Positions 1 through 8,998 of a stretch of DNA of 64,000 nucleotides are shown piece after piece; within the stretch, counting starts at the first letter, position 1; each line of letters starts with the position of its first letter. The stretch is taken from the NCBI GenBank assembly GCA_051656485.1, contig JBOGBZ010000042.1, positions 16,443-80,442 on the forward strand, in the 5' to 3' direction. Under the pieces are notes generated by a model that made no database searches, was not told where the DNA came from, and saw only the letters and a program-made list of their open reading frames with translations. The position numbers and the translations under genes were made by a program. The DNA comes from JBOFDK01 sp051656485 (GTDB taxonomy: Bacteria > Bacillota > Clostridia > Lachnospirales > Cellulosilyticaceae).

Positions 1-185
1 GTTGTCTCTAAATCTACTGTATACACCCATTTGATAGCGTCTTTTTTACGGGCATCAATGGCTTTTTTAAAGATGCGATAAGACTTGATGTCATTCACAT
101 TTATTTTTAGTTTCTTTGCAATTTGCTCTGGTAATCTTTCTTCTTTTTCTTCTAGTTGCAATACAATTTCTTGTACACGAATCAT
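1..185 (-). CDS. FAD-dependent dehydrogenase, COG2509 type (partial, N-terminus only)
   Basis: The start codon is at 185 and the gene runs off the left edge, so about 61 residues are seen. The visible part begins MIRVQEIVLQLEE and continues with a basic stretch containing KSYRIFKKAIDARKK and then WVYTVDL. This is the small N-terminal domain that precedes the FAD-binding domain in the uncharacterised COG2509 flavoproteins. A ribosome binding site (AAGGAG) sits a few bases upstream. It lies 13 nt downstream of the next flavoprotein gene, so the two are probably co-transcribed. The catalytic domain is outside the window and the reaction is unknown. Confidence 0.7.
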   Translation of the reverse strand, partial: MIRVQEIVLQLEEKEERLPEQIAKKLKINVNDIKSYRIFKKAIDARKKDAIKWVYTVDLET

Positions 186-197
186 GTTGGTTTCTCC

Positions 198-1418
198 TTA
201 TCTTGCCGCTGCTTTCGCTGCTCTATAGCCTGTGGACCATGCCCACTGTAAATTATACCCGCCGCAGTCACCATCCACATCCAGCACTTCACCTGTCACA
301 TAAAGGTGTGGTGCTTTCATAGATGCCATGGTGGTAAGGTCGATCTCATCCAATGAGATACCTCCTGCTGTCGCTTGGGCAAACTTAAAGCCTCTCGTAC
401 CTGTGATGTTAAAGACGAGGCACTTCATACTTCTAGCCAGTCTGCCAATCATCTCATAATCTAAATTCTCACCAGGTGCTACTGGTGACCCGACTTCACT
501 TTGCTTAATCACTGGAATGGCTACTTTTTTATGGAGCCAACCCACGAATAATTCTTCGATAGTCTTGCTTGGATTGCTACCGATACGCTCATAGAACTTG
601 CCGATGAGGGTTTCTTCGTCTAAGTTTGGGAATAAGTCTAGGTGAACTTCGCAAGGTGTCTTCTTCATACTTGCTTCTGCTGCTACCCTACTTAATTGGA
701 AAATAGGTGGCCCCGATAAGCCATCTTCTGTAAATAAGACTTCGCCTAACTCTTCACGTCTCACACGTCCTTCTGTTAGCACACTTACTTTACCTTTCAC
801 ACGAATCCCTTGCATCATCTTGCAGTATGGTGTAGGAGATGTCATGTGTACAAGTGTCGGATAGGTGGTATACGTATGGTGTCCTAGTTTTTCCAGTAGT
901 CCATACCCTACCTCATCACATCCTAGCTGTGGTGCTGCCTTACCACCTGTCGCCAGAATGATACGGTCAAACGTCCAGGCATTGCCCACTGCACTTTTCA
1001 CTTGCCAACCTTCGTTGTACTTTAAAGAAGTGACACATTCATCCACACATACGGTCACACCCAGTTGCTCTAATTCTAATCGCATCACATCAAGCACACT
1101 ACTAGCTTGCTCTGATAGCGGATATACTTTGCCTTTCTCGATTAGTGGTTCGATCCCTAACGACTCAAAAAAAGCCAATGTGTCATCGTAGTTGAAGCCT
1201 TCAACGACTTCATAAGGATTCTTCTTACTATGTGTATGAAAATGCTTCGCTTGAAGGTCCGTATGGGTCATATTACACCGCCCATTCCCTGTCACTAGTA
1301 TTTTCTTGCCGATACGATTTTGTCTTTCTATAACGGTTACTTCCATGCCTTCTCTTGCTGCTACTATGGCTGCCATAAGGCCAGAAGCGCCACCGCCAAT
1401 AATGCCTATTTTGTACAT
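198..1418 (-). CDS. HI0933/BaiN-family flavoprotein (NAD(P)/FAD-dependent oxidoreductase)
   Basis: The 406-residue protein is full length for the HI0933-like (COG2081) family. The FAD-binding Rossmann motif GGGASGLMAA is at residues about 8-17, followed by the family signature GNGRCNMTH near residue 45. A second nucleotide-contact segment, ATGGKAAPQLGCDEVGYG, is near residue 155, and the C-terminal FAD motif TGEVLDVDGDCGGYNLQWAW is near residue 375. Some relatives act in bile-acid reduction or as aminoacetone-oxidase-like enzymes, but most have no known substrate, so only the cofactor and fold are assigned. It is the upstream member of a probable two-gene operon with the COG2509 flavoprotein. 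Confidence 0.85.
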   Translation of the reverse strand: MYKIGIIGGGASGLMAAIVAAREGMEVTVIERQNRIGKKILVTGNGRCNMTHTDLQAKHFHTHSKKNPYEVVEGFNYDDTLAFFESLGIEPLIEKGKVYPLSEQASSVLDVMRLELEQLGVTVCVDECVTSLKYNEGWQVKSAVGNAWTFDRIILATGGKAAPQLGCDEVGYGLLEKLGHHTYTTYPTLVHMTSPTPYCKMMQGIRVKGKVSVLTEGRVRREELGEVLFTEDGLSGPPIFQLSRVAAEASMKKTPCEVHLDLFPNLDEETLIGKFYERIGSNPSKTIEELFVGWLHKKVAIPVIKQSEVGSPVAPGENLDYEMIGRLARSMKCLVFNITGTRGFKFAQATAGGISLDEIDLTTMASMKAPHLYVTGEVLDVDGDCGGYNLQWAWSTGYRAAKAAAR

Positions 1419-1472
1419 AATCTCATCCTCTCTTTGCCTTTATTGTATGAGGAATTTTATTTTTTGACAAGC

Positions 1473-1496
1473 AAAAGCTGGCTATCGCCAGCTTTT
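1473..1496 (-). terminator. Rho-independent terminator
   Basis: A perfect 10-bp stem, AAAAGCTGGC with GCCAGCTTTT and a 4-nt loop, lies directly at the stop of the BofC-like gene. It is followed by a T-rich run on the minus strand. Confidence 0.75.
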
Positions 1497-2107
1497 TACT
1501 CATTATAGTTTTGTAAAATTTGTTCGATGTAGTAGGGTTGCTGCTGAAGTGCCAGCTTCTGATTCAACGTAATGGGCATCCCACTTCCTACGAAAAGCTG
1601 CAAATCTTGTGGTGTGAAATAAGTCTCTGGTAGTTGTAATGAAAGAAAACTCTGCTGTGGTCCCTGCTCCAGTATCCCTAAGAAACCATTCTGCACCACA
1701 AGAGCATAAGTGATAGGCGTCGTCTTCTCAGGTAGTTGCTTTTGTAAGACGACTTCATAGGCATCAAACTGTACAATCTGATAATCCTTCATACGCTCTT
1801 TGAGCATACCTTCTGTAACACCTAGAAAAAGGGTCGCATCCATCTCACTTTCGGTAATGACCTTACGGTTCCCATCTACCATTTGTAAGCGCATCTTCGT
1901 GGTGGGTACGATCTTAATGTCTGTATCCAAGTTTTCCTTTATATCTTGAGAGGTACTTAAGGTCTCGCGTGCCTGTACCACTTCTTCCTGAGCTATAGGC
2001 GTCTTCCTTCCTGTATAATAAAAATACGTATAACATACCGCAAGGGCTATAAAAAATAGAATACTGCCCCCTACTAATAGGGTAGTAAATTGTCGTTTTG
2101 TAAACAC
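1496..2107 (-). CDS. Membrane-anchored protein with BofC-like C-terminal domain
   Basis: The 203-residue protein has one N-terminal membrane segment (residues about 10-30, ending CYTYFYY), a polar linker and a soluble C-terminal part facing outside the cytoplasm. The C-terminal half, with TYALVVQNGFLGILEQ and later an acidic YIEQILQNYNE end, resembles the C-terminal domain of BofC. BofC restrains the SpoIVB signalling protease during sporulation in Bacillus. That similarity is judged by eye and is weak, so a role in forespore-to-mother-cell signalling is only inferred. The spoVB-like gene upstream is compatible with a sporulation context. Confidence 0.5.
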   Translation of the reverse strand: MFTKRQFTTLLVGGSILFFIALAVCYTYFYYTGRKTPIAQEEVVQARETLSTSQDIKENLDTDIKIVPTTKMRLQMVDGNRKVITESEMDATLFLGVTEGMLKERMKDYQIVQFDAYEVVLQKQLPEKTTPITYALVVQNGFLGILEQGPQQSFLSLQLPETYFTPQDLQLFVGSGMPITLNQKLALQQQPYYIEQILQNYNE

Positions 2108-2204
2108 AAAAAGCCTCCTTAGTGGATAAAAATAAATAGATTACCTAGATTGTGTCCTTCTTTTTATTTTTTATACACTATGAGAGACTTTTACAGAGAT
2201 TTAT

Positions 2205-3863
2205 TTATCTTTTAGGAAGGAAAGCACTGAGCTTATGCCCTCCTGGAATATTTACCAAATCTTTCTCACTAATGGTGCCTGTCACAATGCCTAGTACCCC
2301 ATAGATGACGACCGCGATACCGATGCTCACCATAAGCCATAAACTTACGGAAGGTTTTATGCCATATAAAAGCATGTAGATGCCTTTCGCTACTACACCC
2401 ATGATGATGGCGATCCCTACTGGCTTAATCACAAGATCTAACCAATGGAATCTAGCGCCCATGGTCTTGAGTAAATACCTTATGTTTAACCCTGCATAAA
2501 TCATGTAGCAAATCGTAGTGCTATGGATGACCCCGTAGATATGCACCGATGGCATACTAAGGAGTATCACGTTCAGTACGACTTTAATGCTACAAGCAAT
2601 GACCGCATGAATGGTTGGAATCTGCTGCCTACCCATACCTTGTAAAATCCCCGCACTTAACTGTGCTAAGGTGATGAAGATAATGGCGATCCCGCCATAC
2701 GCTAAAAGCTCACCGCCATAAGGTTCTTTCGGAAGTAAAAACATAATAATTTCCTTGCCAAATACCATAAGGCCTAAAGCAGATGGTGCTGCAAAAAGCA
2801 TCCCAATCTTAAAGATCATATGGGTTTTCTGGTGCACATCTTTCTTATCCCCTTTTGCCATACTTGCTGCAATAGCAGGTGTTGCTGCCATCCCCAGTGT
2901 AAGGATCAGACTTACAGGCAAATTAAGAATGGTCATATACTTTAAGGAAAAGATACCCGTCAAACTCTTGGAGATAAGCTCCGTACTATGTAAGACCTCA
3001 CTACTTACAGGCAGACGTGCCATCTCACCGGCTGCTCTTAGCTTTTCGATGGTTTGTGGCAAGATACTGCCCATCATCCCATAGTCGATGGTCGTCATCA
3101 CCGAAAAGACAGATGCACTCAGCATGATTGGTACACTGGTAACGAGTATTTGCTTTAATATCTGGCTGTTACTTTCTCTAAAGACATGCTGACTCTTACG
3201 GATCTTCCGATGGATGCGGTCTCTTAAAAGGTAGTAGACCAACACAAGGAACCCTACACCGACTAAGCCTCCCACTGCCACCCCTAGTGTGCTTCCTACT
3301 ACGGCAGCTTCTAGTCCGAACTGTAAAAGCGCATAGGCAAGAACGATACTTACAATGGCATGGACCAGCTGCTCAATAATTTGTGCAATGGCTGTAGGTG
3401 CCATGGACTGCATCCCTTGGAAGTACCCTTTCATGACAGCCATGACGGTAACGATCACCACCGCTGGTACCAATGCACGAATGGCACTTTTAGCTTCTGG
3501 CATTTGGAAAAATAAGCTGGCACCACCTGCACCAAACCATAGTACGATGGATAAGACCAGTGATAACCCTACGGAGTAGACCATTGCAATCTTATAAATA
3601 CCGTGTGCTGCCTTATAATCCCCCACTGCTCGCCGTTCAGATACTAACTTGGAAATCGCACTGGGTAGCCCAATAGACGTCAAGGTAATGATAATAATAT
3701 AAACTTGATACGCTACCGAATAAATCCCATTACCTACATCACCTAATGCATTGGTAACTGGTAAACGATATAAGATGCCGATGATCTTTGTAATCATAAC
3801 AGACATAGACAAAATCATTGCACCTTTCACGATGTTTTGTCCTTGATTCTTCTTTGGTGCCAT
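2205..3863 (-). CDS. spoVB: SpoVB/YtgP-type MOP-superfamily flippase (polysaccharide biosynthesis protein)
   Basis: The 552-residue polytopic protein carries about 14 predicted membrane helices, the usual number for the MOP exporter superfamily. The start region, NIVKGAMILSMSVMITKIIGILYRLP, matches the SpoVB/YtgP subgroup, as do the loop GDVGNGIYSVAYQVY and the mid-protein ILQGMGRQQIPT. In this family SpoVB moves lipid-linked sugar precursors across the membrane for spore cortex synthesis, while YtgP-type members act in vegetative growth; sequence alone does not decide between them. The start at 3863 is preceded by a GGGG-rich ribosome binding site. It stands alone, with a gap on both sides. 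Confidence 0.8.
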   Translation of the reverse strand: MAPKKNQGQNIVKGAMILSMSVMITKIIGILYRLPVTNALGDVGNGIYSVAYQVYIIIITLTSIGLPSAISKLVSERRAVGDYKAAHGIYKIAMVYSVGLSLVLSIVLWFGAGGASLFFQMPEAKSAIRALVPAVVIVTVMAVMKGYFQGMQSMAPTAIAQIIEQLVHAIVSIVLAYALLQFGLEAAVVGSTLGVAVGGLVGVGFLVLVYYLLRDRIHRKIRKSQHVFRESNSQILKQILVTSVPIMLSASVFSVMTTIDYGMMGSILPQTIEKLRAAGEMARLPVSSEVLHSTELISKSLTGIFSLKYMTILNLPVSLILTLGMAATPAIAASMAKGDKKDVHQKTHMIFKIGMLFAAPSALGLMVFGKEIIMFLLPKEPYGGELLAYGGIAIIFITLAQLSAGILQGMGRQQIPTIHAVIACSIKVVLNVILLSMPSVHIYGVIHSTTICYMIYAGLNIRYLLKTMGARFHWLDLVIKPVGIAIIMGVVAKGIYMLLYGIKPSVSLWLMVSIGIAVVIYGVLGIVTGTISEKDLVNIPGGHKLSAFLPKR

Positions 3864-3997
3864 GTACCCATTCCCCTTCGTATGCTTTTCTTACTATTAT
3901 AGCACTATTCTACACCGTTCTACAACGACAAACCCACACAGGTTGTCCCTCTTTTTTATGCTTTTCAGCGAGGCATGCACCTCGCTTAGCATACTTT

Positions 3998-4450
3998 TTA
4001 GATTTCTTCTTCTGGCGCCCGCTCTAACAAACGGTTTTTTAGCTTACGCTTGCAAAAAAGCCGATAGCGATTAACCACCTCTGGATATTGTCTATTAAAA
4101 GCTACAAAACGTTCAATTGTTTCTAGTGTTTCATATGTTAAATACTGCTTCATCATTTCCGCTTCTTCTTCAGTCCCCTTCGGTAATTGTAAAATCTCCC
4201 CAAACTCCTCCATCAAAGCATCACGGGATATCAGAAAGCGGGCCATTTCCTTCCCCTTCTCTGTAATGGTCAAAGGCTGATAAGCGAGATACACAATAAA
4301 CTTTTGGTAATGTAGGCGTTGAAGTGCTTGGATGGTTTTTTTCAGCGGTGCATTCAGTGCTTTGGAAATATCTGCACACTTAAGCTCTTCTTCTTTGATA
4401 GCCATCCCATAAATTGTCATCAAATATTTTTCTAAGCTCGAAGATAGCAC
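3998..4450 (-). CDS. DtxR/MntR-like winged-helix regulator
   Basis: The 150-residue protein starts with GTG (MLSSSLEKYL), preceded by GGGGGA. The first 70 residues have the DtxR layout: EKYLMTIYGMA, a helix-turn-helix around ADISKALNAPLKKTIQALQRL, and a wing ending LTITEKGKEMA. The second half is helical and resembles the dimerisation/metal domain, with LMEEFGEILQLP. The usual metal ligands of the ISRD family (several His and Glu) are not obvious, so metal sensing is uncertain. It is divergent from degV and may regulate nearby genes, but no operator was recognised. Confidence 0.6.
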   Translation of the reverse strand: MLSSSLEKYLMTIYGMAIKEEELKCADISKALNAPLKKTIQALQRLHYQKFIVYLAYQPLTITEKGKEMARFLISRDALMEEFGEILQLPKGTEEEAEMMKQYLTYETLETIERFVAFNRQYPEVVNRYRLFCKRKLKNRLLERAPEEEI

Positions 4451-4526
4451 TTGTCTTCCCCCTTCTCTTGGTACGTATAATAATATATGCTTTTACGGCT
4501 TATACACATACCATCTTTGATTAAGA

Positions 4527-4556
4527 TTGACATACGTACACAAGCTATATTAAAAT
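4527..4556 (+). promoter_or_regulatory. Candidate sigma-A promoter for degV
   Basis: TTGACA at 4527-4532 and TAAAAT at 4551-4556 are separated by 18 nt, about 40 nt before the degV start. Confidence 0.5.
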
Positions 4557-4594
4557 AAGAACGATTCTATTTATTTATATAAGGAGGTGACAAC

Positions 4595-5476
4595 ATGAGA
4601 TCAATTGCACTTATTACAGATTCATCAAGTGATTTAAACGCTTCTGTTGTTTCACAATACAACATCAAGCAAATCCCATTTTATGTTTCTTTCAATCAAG
4701 TTGATTATCACAAGGAGATTGTAGAAATGTCGATTGAAGACTTCTACAAACGCATGCGTGAGGAAAAAGCTTTTCCTAAGACATCGCTTCCTTCAATCAA
4801 CGATTACTACGAAGTTTTTGAAAACTATGTAAAAGAAGGCAAAGACATTCTTTGTATTTGCTTGTCTGGGCATTTCAGTGGCTCTTATAATTCTGCGGTT
4901 AACGCACGTGAACTTATTTTAGAAAATTATCCTGATACGCATATTGCTATTATTAACTCTTTAAACGCTACTGGTGGCCAAGGTCTTCTCGTAACAGAAG
5001 TTGCTCGTATGATTGCTGATGGACTAAGCTTTGAAACAATCACTGCGACTATTCCAAAACTTATCGAAAAAGCTCGTATCTTCTTCTTCGTGGATACACT
5101 TGATTACTTAGAGCACGGTGGCCGTATCGGTAAAGCTTCTGCTTTACTTGGGACCATGCTCAACGTTAAACCTATTCTTTATCTACAAGACGGCTTACTC
5201 TTCCCAGCGGCGAAAGTTCGCGGTAGAAAAAAAGCTGTGGCTAAAATCGTAGACCTTGCAAAAGAATACGTAGGTGACGCACCAAACAACTACCAATACA
5301 TCATTGGTCATGCTGATAATCTCGGCTATGCTGATGAAATCACAGCTTGCTTCAACAAAGAAATGGCAGTTACTGCACCTGAAGAATACTTCTTCATAGG
5401 CACAACTATCGGTGTGAATACAGGCCCTGATGCTTGTGGTGTTTGTGTGATTCCAAAATACGAAACTCTGGTATAA
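4595..5476 (+). CDS. DegV family fatty-acid-binding protein
   Basis: The 293-residue protein is typical of DegV. The N-terminus IALITDSSSDL is the family hallmark, and CLSGHFSGSYNSAVNARELI near residue 90 and FFVDTLDYLEHGGRIGKASALLG near residue 160 complete the lipid-binding signature. DegV proteins bind long-chain fatty acids, and the FakB members hand them to the FakA kinase for phospholipid synthesis. No FakA gene is in this window, so a kinase partnership is only possible. The start follows a strong AAGGAGGTG ribosome binding site. It is a single-gene unit ending at a bidirectional terminator. Confidence 0.9.
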   Translation: MRSIALITDSSSDLNASVVSQYNIKQIPFYVSFNQVDYHKEIVEMSIEDFYKRMREEKAFPKTSLPSINDYYEVFENYVKEGKDILCICLSGHFSGSYNSAVNARELILENYPDTHIAIINSLNATGGQGLLVTEVARMIADGLSFETITATIPKLIEKARIFFFVDTLDYLEHGGRIGKASALLGTMLNVKPILYLQDGLLFPAAKVRGRKKAVAKIVDLAKEYVGDAPNNYQYIIGHADNLGYADEITACFNKEMAVTAPEEYFFIGTTIGVNTGPDACGVCVIPKYETLV

Positions 5477-5492
5477 AATACCTAACTAAAAA

Positions 5493-5520
5493 AGATGTAG
5501 CGCCGCTACATCTTTTTTTA
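5493..5520. terminator. Bidirectional terminator between degV and the 7TM gene
   Basis: AGATGTAGCG pairs with CGCTACATCT (5493-5502 with 5504-5513), flanked by an A-run upstream and a T-run downstream. It therefore works for the convergent genes on both strands. Confidence 0.85.
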
Positions 5521-6201
5521 TTTGTACGTTTTTAATGGTTTGCCAGCAAAGCCATACCCTATGGCTAAAAAGCCCAATACTTCACTGACTGTAAATGGTG
5601 GAAAGATACTTAAGGTCGGTATGAAGTACCCCAGTCCATCTAAAGTTAATGCAACAAGTGCTAAGATAAGCGCTAAGTATTGGCTACGTAGATGGCTGTT
5701 TTTGTATTTCCATAATCCCCACAGACATATACTGAGCACAACGAATACAAAGCTCCCTTGGGCAATGCTCAAATACTTAGGCCACTCTCCTACTAATGTC
5801 AATGTATACCCAAAACTTTCTCCCATCTCAATTTGAGTTGGCTGTGTCACTAGCACGAAAAGATAAAAAACAATCCATGGTATAAAAAAAGCAAGGTACT
5901 TAGGATAGGTGATCTTTTCTCTAAGGTGTGGTGTGATATACCAAACTACCGATGCCATGGGTATGGTAAGACCAATGCTTGTGGCTAAATAAAAGTACTT
6001 CAGTGCTTCCAGTTGCCCAAGGGATGGGCTGTCCCCATAAACAATAAGTGTTAGATATCTAGTCATTGAAAAAGCAAATAGTATCATACACACCCACTTC
6101 ATCACAGGATACTCTTTTTTCCCCACAACACCTATATTAAGCATCAGTACCCCGATGGCTACTATACAAATGATTATTAGTGCTATATACATTCTCTCCA
6201 T
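5518..6201 (-). CDS. Seven-helix integral membrane protein of unknown function
   Basis: About 227 residues with seven hydrophobic segments and short polar loops; the last helix ends AIGYGFAGKPLK. The layout resembles the 7TM sensor modules found at the N-terminus of some Firmicute histidine kinases, but no kinase or other signalling domain follows, so it is a stand-alone protein. I chose the ATG at 6201 (MERMYIAL) because GGGGGTG lies 6 nt upstream; an ATG 10 codons earlier lacks a site. No family was recognised. Its neighbours, DegV and a thioredoxin-reductase-like enzyme, do not suggest a function. Confidence 0.65.
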   Translation of the reverse strand: MERMYIALIIICIVAIGVLMLNIGVVGKKEYPVMKWVCMILFAFSMTRYLTLIVYGDSPSLGQLEALKYFYLATSIGLTIPMASVVWYITPHLREKITYPKYLAFFIPWIVFYLFVLVTQPTQIEMGESFGYTLTLVGEWPKYLSIAQGSFVFVVLSICLWGLWKYKNSHLRSQYLALILALVALTLDGLGYFIPTLSIFPPFTVSEVLGFLAIGYGFAGKPLKTYK

Positions 6202-6250
6202 GCTTTCACCCCCTGTTTCATATGTATGCATGGGACAAGTTTTTAGAACT

Positions 6251-6272
6251 AAAAAAGCATCCCGAAGGATGC
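6251..6272 (-). terminator. Rho-independent terminator after the TrxB-like gene
   Basis: The stem GCATCC/GGATGC with a short CGAA-type loop is followed on the minus strand by six T residues. Confidence 0.8.
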
Positions 6273-6273
6273 T

Positions 6274-7131
6274 CTACTTATTTTCTTTTTGATGGAGGAA
6301 GCTTACGGCTTGAAGGGCTGCTGTGGTTCCTTGACCTGTCGCTTTCGCTACTTGGTATGGTCTACCTGTACAGTCCCCAGCTGCATAAACACCTGGTATA
6401 TTGGTCTCCATAAATTGATTGACTTTGATTGATTTATTTTCTAACTCTAACCCCTTAAGAAGCTGAGTCGTTGGAATGCTTTCTTTGATAATGAAGACAC
6501 CACTTACTTGAAGGGTTGTGTTTTTAAGTTCTAATTCAGCTACCACACCTTCGCCAAGGATAGCCTGTGGTTTATCATCAATCACTTCCACATTAGCTGC
6601 AAATGTCCCTACATTTTTGTAAAGTGGGATAAAGTATACTTTCTCACATACTTCACTTAAGTAATGTACGTCTTCTTCCGCATGAGCAGAATCGCCCACA
6701 AGTGCTACGACTTTTCCTCTATATAAAGGACCATCGCATGTGGCACAGTAACTTACACCTCTACCAAGAAGTGCTTCTTCTCCTGGTAAAAGCTTGCTCT
6801 TTGAAAGGCCATTGGCAAGGATAATGGTCTTTGCTTCGATAAATTCATTTTCTGCATTCAGCATATAGTAATCGCCCATAGGGAAGATTTCTAATACTTT
6901 TTTCTTTTCTATTTCTACGCCCATTTCCAAAGCATGTCCTACGAAGGCTTCCACCATTTCTTTTCCAGTAGCACCTAGCATACCGATGTAATTGTCCACG
7001 CGCTCTGCTTTATATATATAACTGGTCGTCGGGTCATTCCCAAATACCTTTACTGTTTTGTTACGAATACGTCCATTAATCGCTGCAGATAACCCCGCTG
7101 GTCCTGCACCAATAATTGCTATGTCTAACAT
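6274..7131 (-). CDS. Thioredoxin-reductase-like NAD(P)H flavoprotein
   Basis: The 285-residue protein has the two-domain thioredoxin reductase fold. The FAD motif IIGAGPAGLSAA is at residues 6-17. The redox-active pair is in SYCATCDGPLY (CxxC, near residue 130), followed by the NADPH-binding VALVGDSAHAEEDVHYL; the middle glycine pattern departs slightly from GGGNSA. The C-terminal FAD motif GVYAAGDCTGRPYQVAKA is near residue 255. At 285 residues it is somewhat shorter than classic TrxB (about 310). It should transfer electrons from NAD(P)H to a thioredoxin or a glutaredoxin-like partner, which is not encoded nearby. The start has an AAGGAGG site. Confidence 0.8.
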   Translation of the reverse strand: MLDIAIIGAGPAGLSAAINGRIRNKTVKVFGNDPTTSYIYKAERVDNYIGMLGATGKEMVEAFVGHALEMGVEIEKKKVLEIFPMGDYYMLNAENEFIEAKTIILANGLSKSKLLPGEEALLGRGVSYCATCDGPLYRGKVVALVGDSAHAEEDVHYLSEVCEKVYFIPLYKNVGTFAANVEVIDDKPQAILGEGVVAELELKNTTLQVSGVFIIKESIPTTQLLKGLELENKSIKVNQFMETNIPGVYAAGDCTGRPYQVAKATGQGTTAALQAVSFLHQKENK

Positions 7132-7268
7132 CCTGTACCTCCTTGAGTTGAAATGATTCTTATCACCATTCTATGATTATATAATATTCAATTATTCAGA
7201 TATGGTGATTATTTTTCATCTTAACTTTATTTATAGTTTCTGTCAACACTTATCATGCTTTACAACCT

Positions 7269-8141
7269 TTAACACTCCCCAAAGATTTTGCTGCACATAC
7301 TACAAGCTGTTGGCGTCGCTGCCATACCACCTAAAGCTGTCTCGCGTAATTCAAACGGCATACTGCGACCTACTTTGTACATCGCTTCTACGGTTTCATC
7401 AAAAGGTATCAAGTGACTAATGCCTGATAACGTAATCTCTGCACTGATGAGTGCATTGGACGCTCCCATCCCATTACGCTTTTGGCAAGGTGCTTCTACT
7501 AAGCCTGCCACTGGGTCACATACAAGCCCTAATATATTTGTAAGGGCCGTAGCTGCTGCATCAAGGCACTCTTTCGGGCTGCCTCCTAGAAGCTCCACCA
7601 CTGCTGATGCTGCCATTGCTGATGCTGCTCCTACTTCTGCTTGGCAGCCACCTTCTGCCCCAGATACGGTGGCATTACGGGTGATGATATACCCTACTGC
7701 CCCTGCATTCAGCAGTGCCTGAATCATCTTTTCATCGTCCCATCCGTGCTCTTCTTGAAGGGCTACCAAAACCCCTGGCAGTACCCCTGAAGAACCTGCT
7801 GTCGGTGCTGCTACGATAAGTCCCATAGAGGTATTCACCTCTAGTACACCCATGGCATAACTAATGGCTCTCGACATGAGTTCCCCACAAGCTGATACAC
7901 TACGACGCTTGTAGATCTTCTTCGCTTCACCACCGATGAGACCTCCCATGGACACTAAATCTTCGGTCAACGAACGTCTAATGGCATTCTTCATAATATC
8001 GTAAGCATGGGCTAATTGCTTGAGGATTTCTTCGTCTGTCTTATGGCTTATAGTCTTTTCACGTTCAAGCATCGCTTGCCATATGGGTAACTGCTGTTTT
8101 TCACATACTTCTAGTAATTCTTCTCCAGTTCTAAAATTCAT
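7269..8141 (-). CDS. sdaAA: L-serine dehydratase, iron-sulfur-dependent, alpha subunit
   Basis: The 290-residue protein is full length for the alpha subunit of the two-subunit oxygen-sensitive L-serine dehydratase, which converts L-serine to pyruvate and ammonia. Family motifs include APTAGSSGVLPGVL near residue 110, SGAEGGCQAEVGAASAMAA near residue 160 and CDPVAGLVEAPCQKRNGMGA near residue 205. The C-terminal Cys cluster ACSMCSKIFGEC fits ligands of the [4Fe-4S] cluster. The gene lies 17 nt downstream of the beta subunit, and the pair forms one operon. The presence of this enzyme supports an anaerobic Firmicute. Confidence 0.93.
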   Translation of the reverse strand: MNFRTGEELLEVCEKQQLPIWQAMLEREKTISHKTDEEILKQLAHAYDIMKNAIRRSLTEDLVSMGGLIGGEAKKIYKRRSVSACGELMSRAISYAMGVLEVNTSMGLIVAAPTAGSSGVLPGVLVALQEEHGWDDEKMIQALLNAGAVGYIITRNATVSGAEGGCQAEVGAASAMAASAVVELLGGSPKECLDAAATALTNILGLVCDPVAGLVEAPCQKRNGMGASNALISAEITLSGISHLIPFDETVEAMYKVGRSMPFELRETALGGMAATPTACSMCSKIFGEC

Positions 8142-8158
8142 CTCGTGTCTCCTTATGT

Positions 8159-8830
8159 CTAAATCCCTTTAATGGTTTGTACACTAATAATATGTGGATG
8201 CTCTTTCATCTTCTCGATGACCTTTGAGTCCACACTTTCGTCAAGTTCAATCAGTGTATAGGCGAAACTTCCTTTTTCTTCACGATACAAACGCATAAAA
8301 GCAATATTAATATTGTAGGAAGTTAATACTTGGGTGATATGTGCCACAATCCCTGGGGTGTCCTGTTGCTTAATGATAAGCGTCGTATACTCACCTGTAA
8401 ATTCCACTTCTACGCCATTAATCTTATCGATGCGAATGTTCCCACCACCGATAGATGCCCCCATAATCGTGGTCACTTCGCCTGATGTATCTTTTGCAAT
8501 GATTTCTACTGTATTTGGATGGACTTCTGCATGACTATCCACTGTCTCGAAAGTGAAGTGTAAACCTGCTTCCTCTGCATACTTAAAGGCATCTTTGATA
8601 CGCTCATCTTCCGTATCCATCCCTAGTATACCTGCTACTAAAGCTTTATCTGTCCCATGTCCTCTATACGTCTTTGCAAAAGAACCGTAAAGTACAAAGT
8701 TCACTTCCTTTATAGGTTTTTCCACCAATTTATACACCATTAAAGCAATGCGCAAGGCACCTGCTGTATGGGAACTTGATGGTCCTATCATATTTGGTCC
8801 AATAACGTCAAAAATGCTGATCTCTTTCAT
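8159..8830 (-). CDS. sdaAB: L-serine dehydratase, iron-sulfur-dependent, beta subunit (ACT domain)
   Basis: The 223-residue beta subunit starts with ISIFDVIGPNMIGPSSSHTAGALRIA, the conserved substrate-side segment including SSSHTAG. Residues about 147-220 form an ACT domain (LIIKQQDTPGIVAHITQVL), likely binding serine as a ligand. It is first in the operon with sdaAA and should form the heterodimeric or tetrameric enzyme. The start codon follows a weak purine-rich site; the 168-nt gap to the divergent LUD gene holds promoters for both. Confidence 0.92.
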   Translation of the reverse strand: MKEISIFDVIGPNMIGPSSSHTAGALRIALMVYKLVEKPIKEVNFVLYGSFAKTYRGHGTDKALVAGILGMDTEDERIKDAFKYAEEAGLHFTFETVDSHAEVHPNTVEIIAKDTSGEVTTIMGASIGGGNIRIDKINGVEVEFTGEYTTLIIKQQDTPGIVAHITQVLTSYNINIAFMRLYREEKGSFAYTLIELDESVDSKVIEKMKEHPHIISVQTIKGI

Positions 8831-8998
8831 GTCGTTTCCTCATCTCATGTATGTTTGCATCATCTATTATACATAATATGCCCGATGTAAGCCAAATATA
8901 TTTTGTCTTTTAATTGAAGATTATACTACCGATAACCTTGCAATATATAGCATCCTTCTAAGGAATATGCTATACTTTTAGAAAAAAGGAGGTTCTTT

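Noticed and set aside
198..1418. Possible bile-acid-reducing BaiN function
   Set aside because: The HI0933 family is broad, and no other bile-acid genes are near, so only the flavoprotein fold is claimed.
3966..3987. Hairpin AGCGAGG/CCTCGCT as a terminator of the DtxR-like gene
   Set aside because: The stem is short and no T-run follows on the minus strand.
8938..8976. TTGCAA and TATACT as a sigma-A promoter for the LUD gene
   Set aside because: The spacing is 27 nt, too long; only the extended -10 TGCTATACT is retained as a weak candidate.
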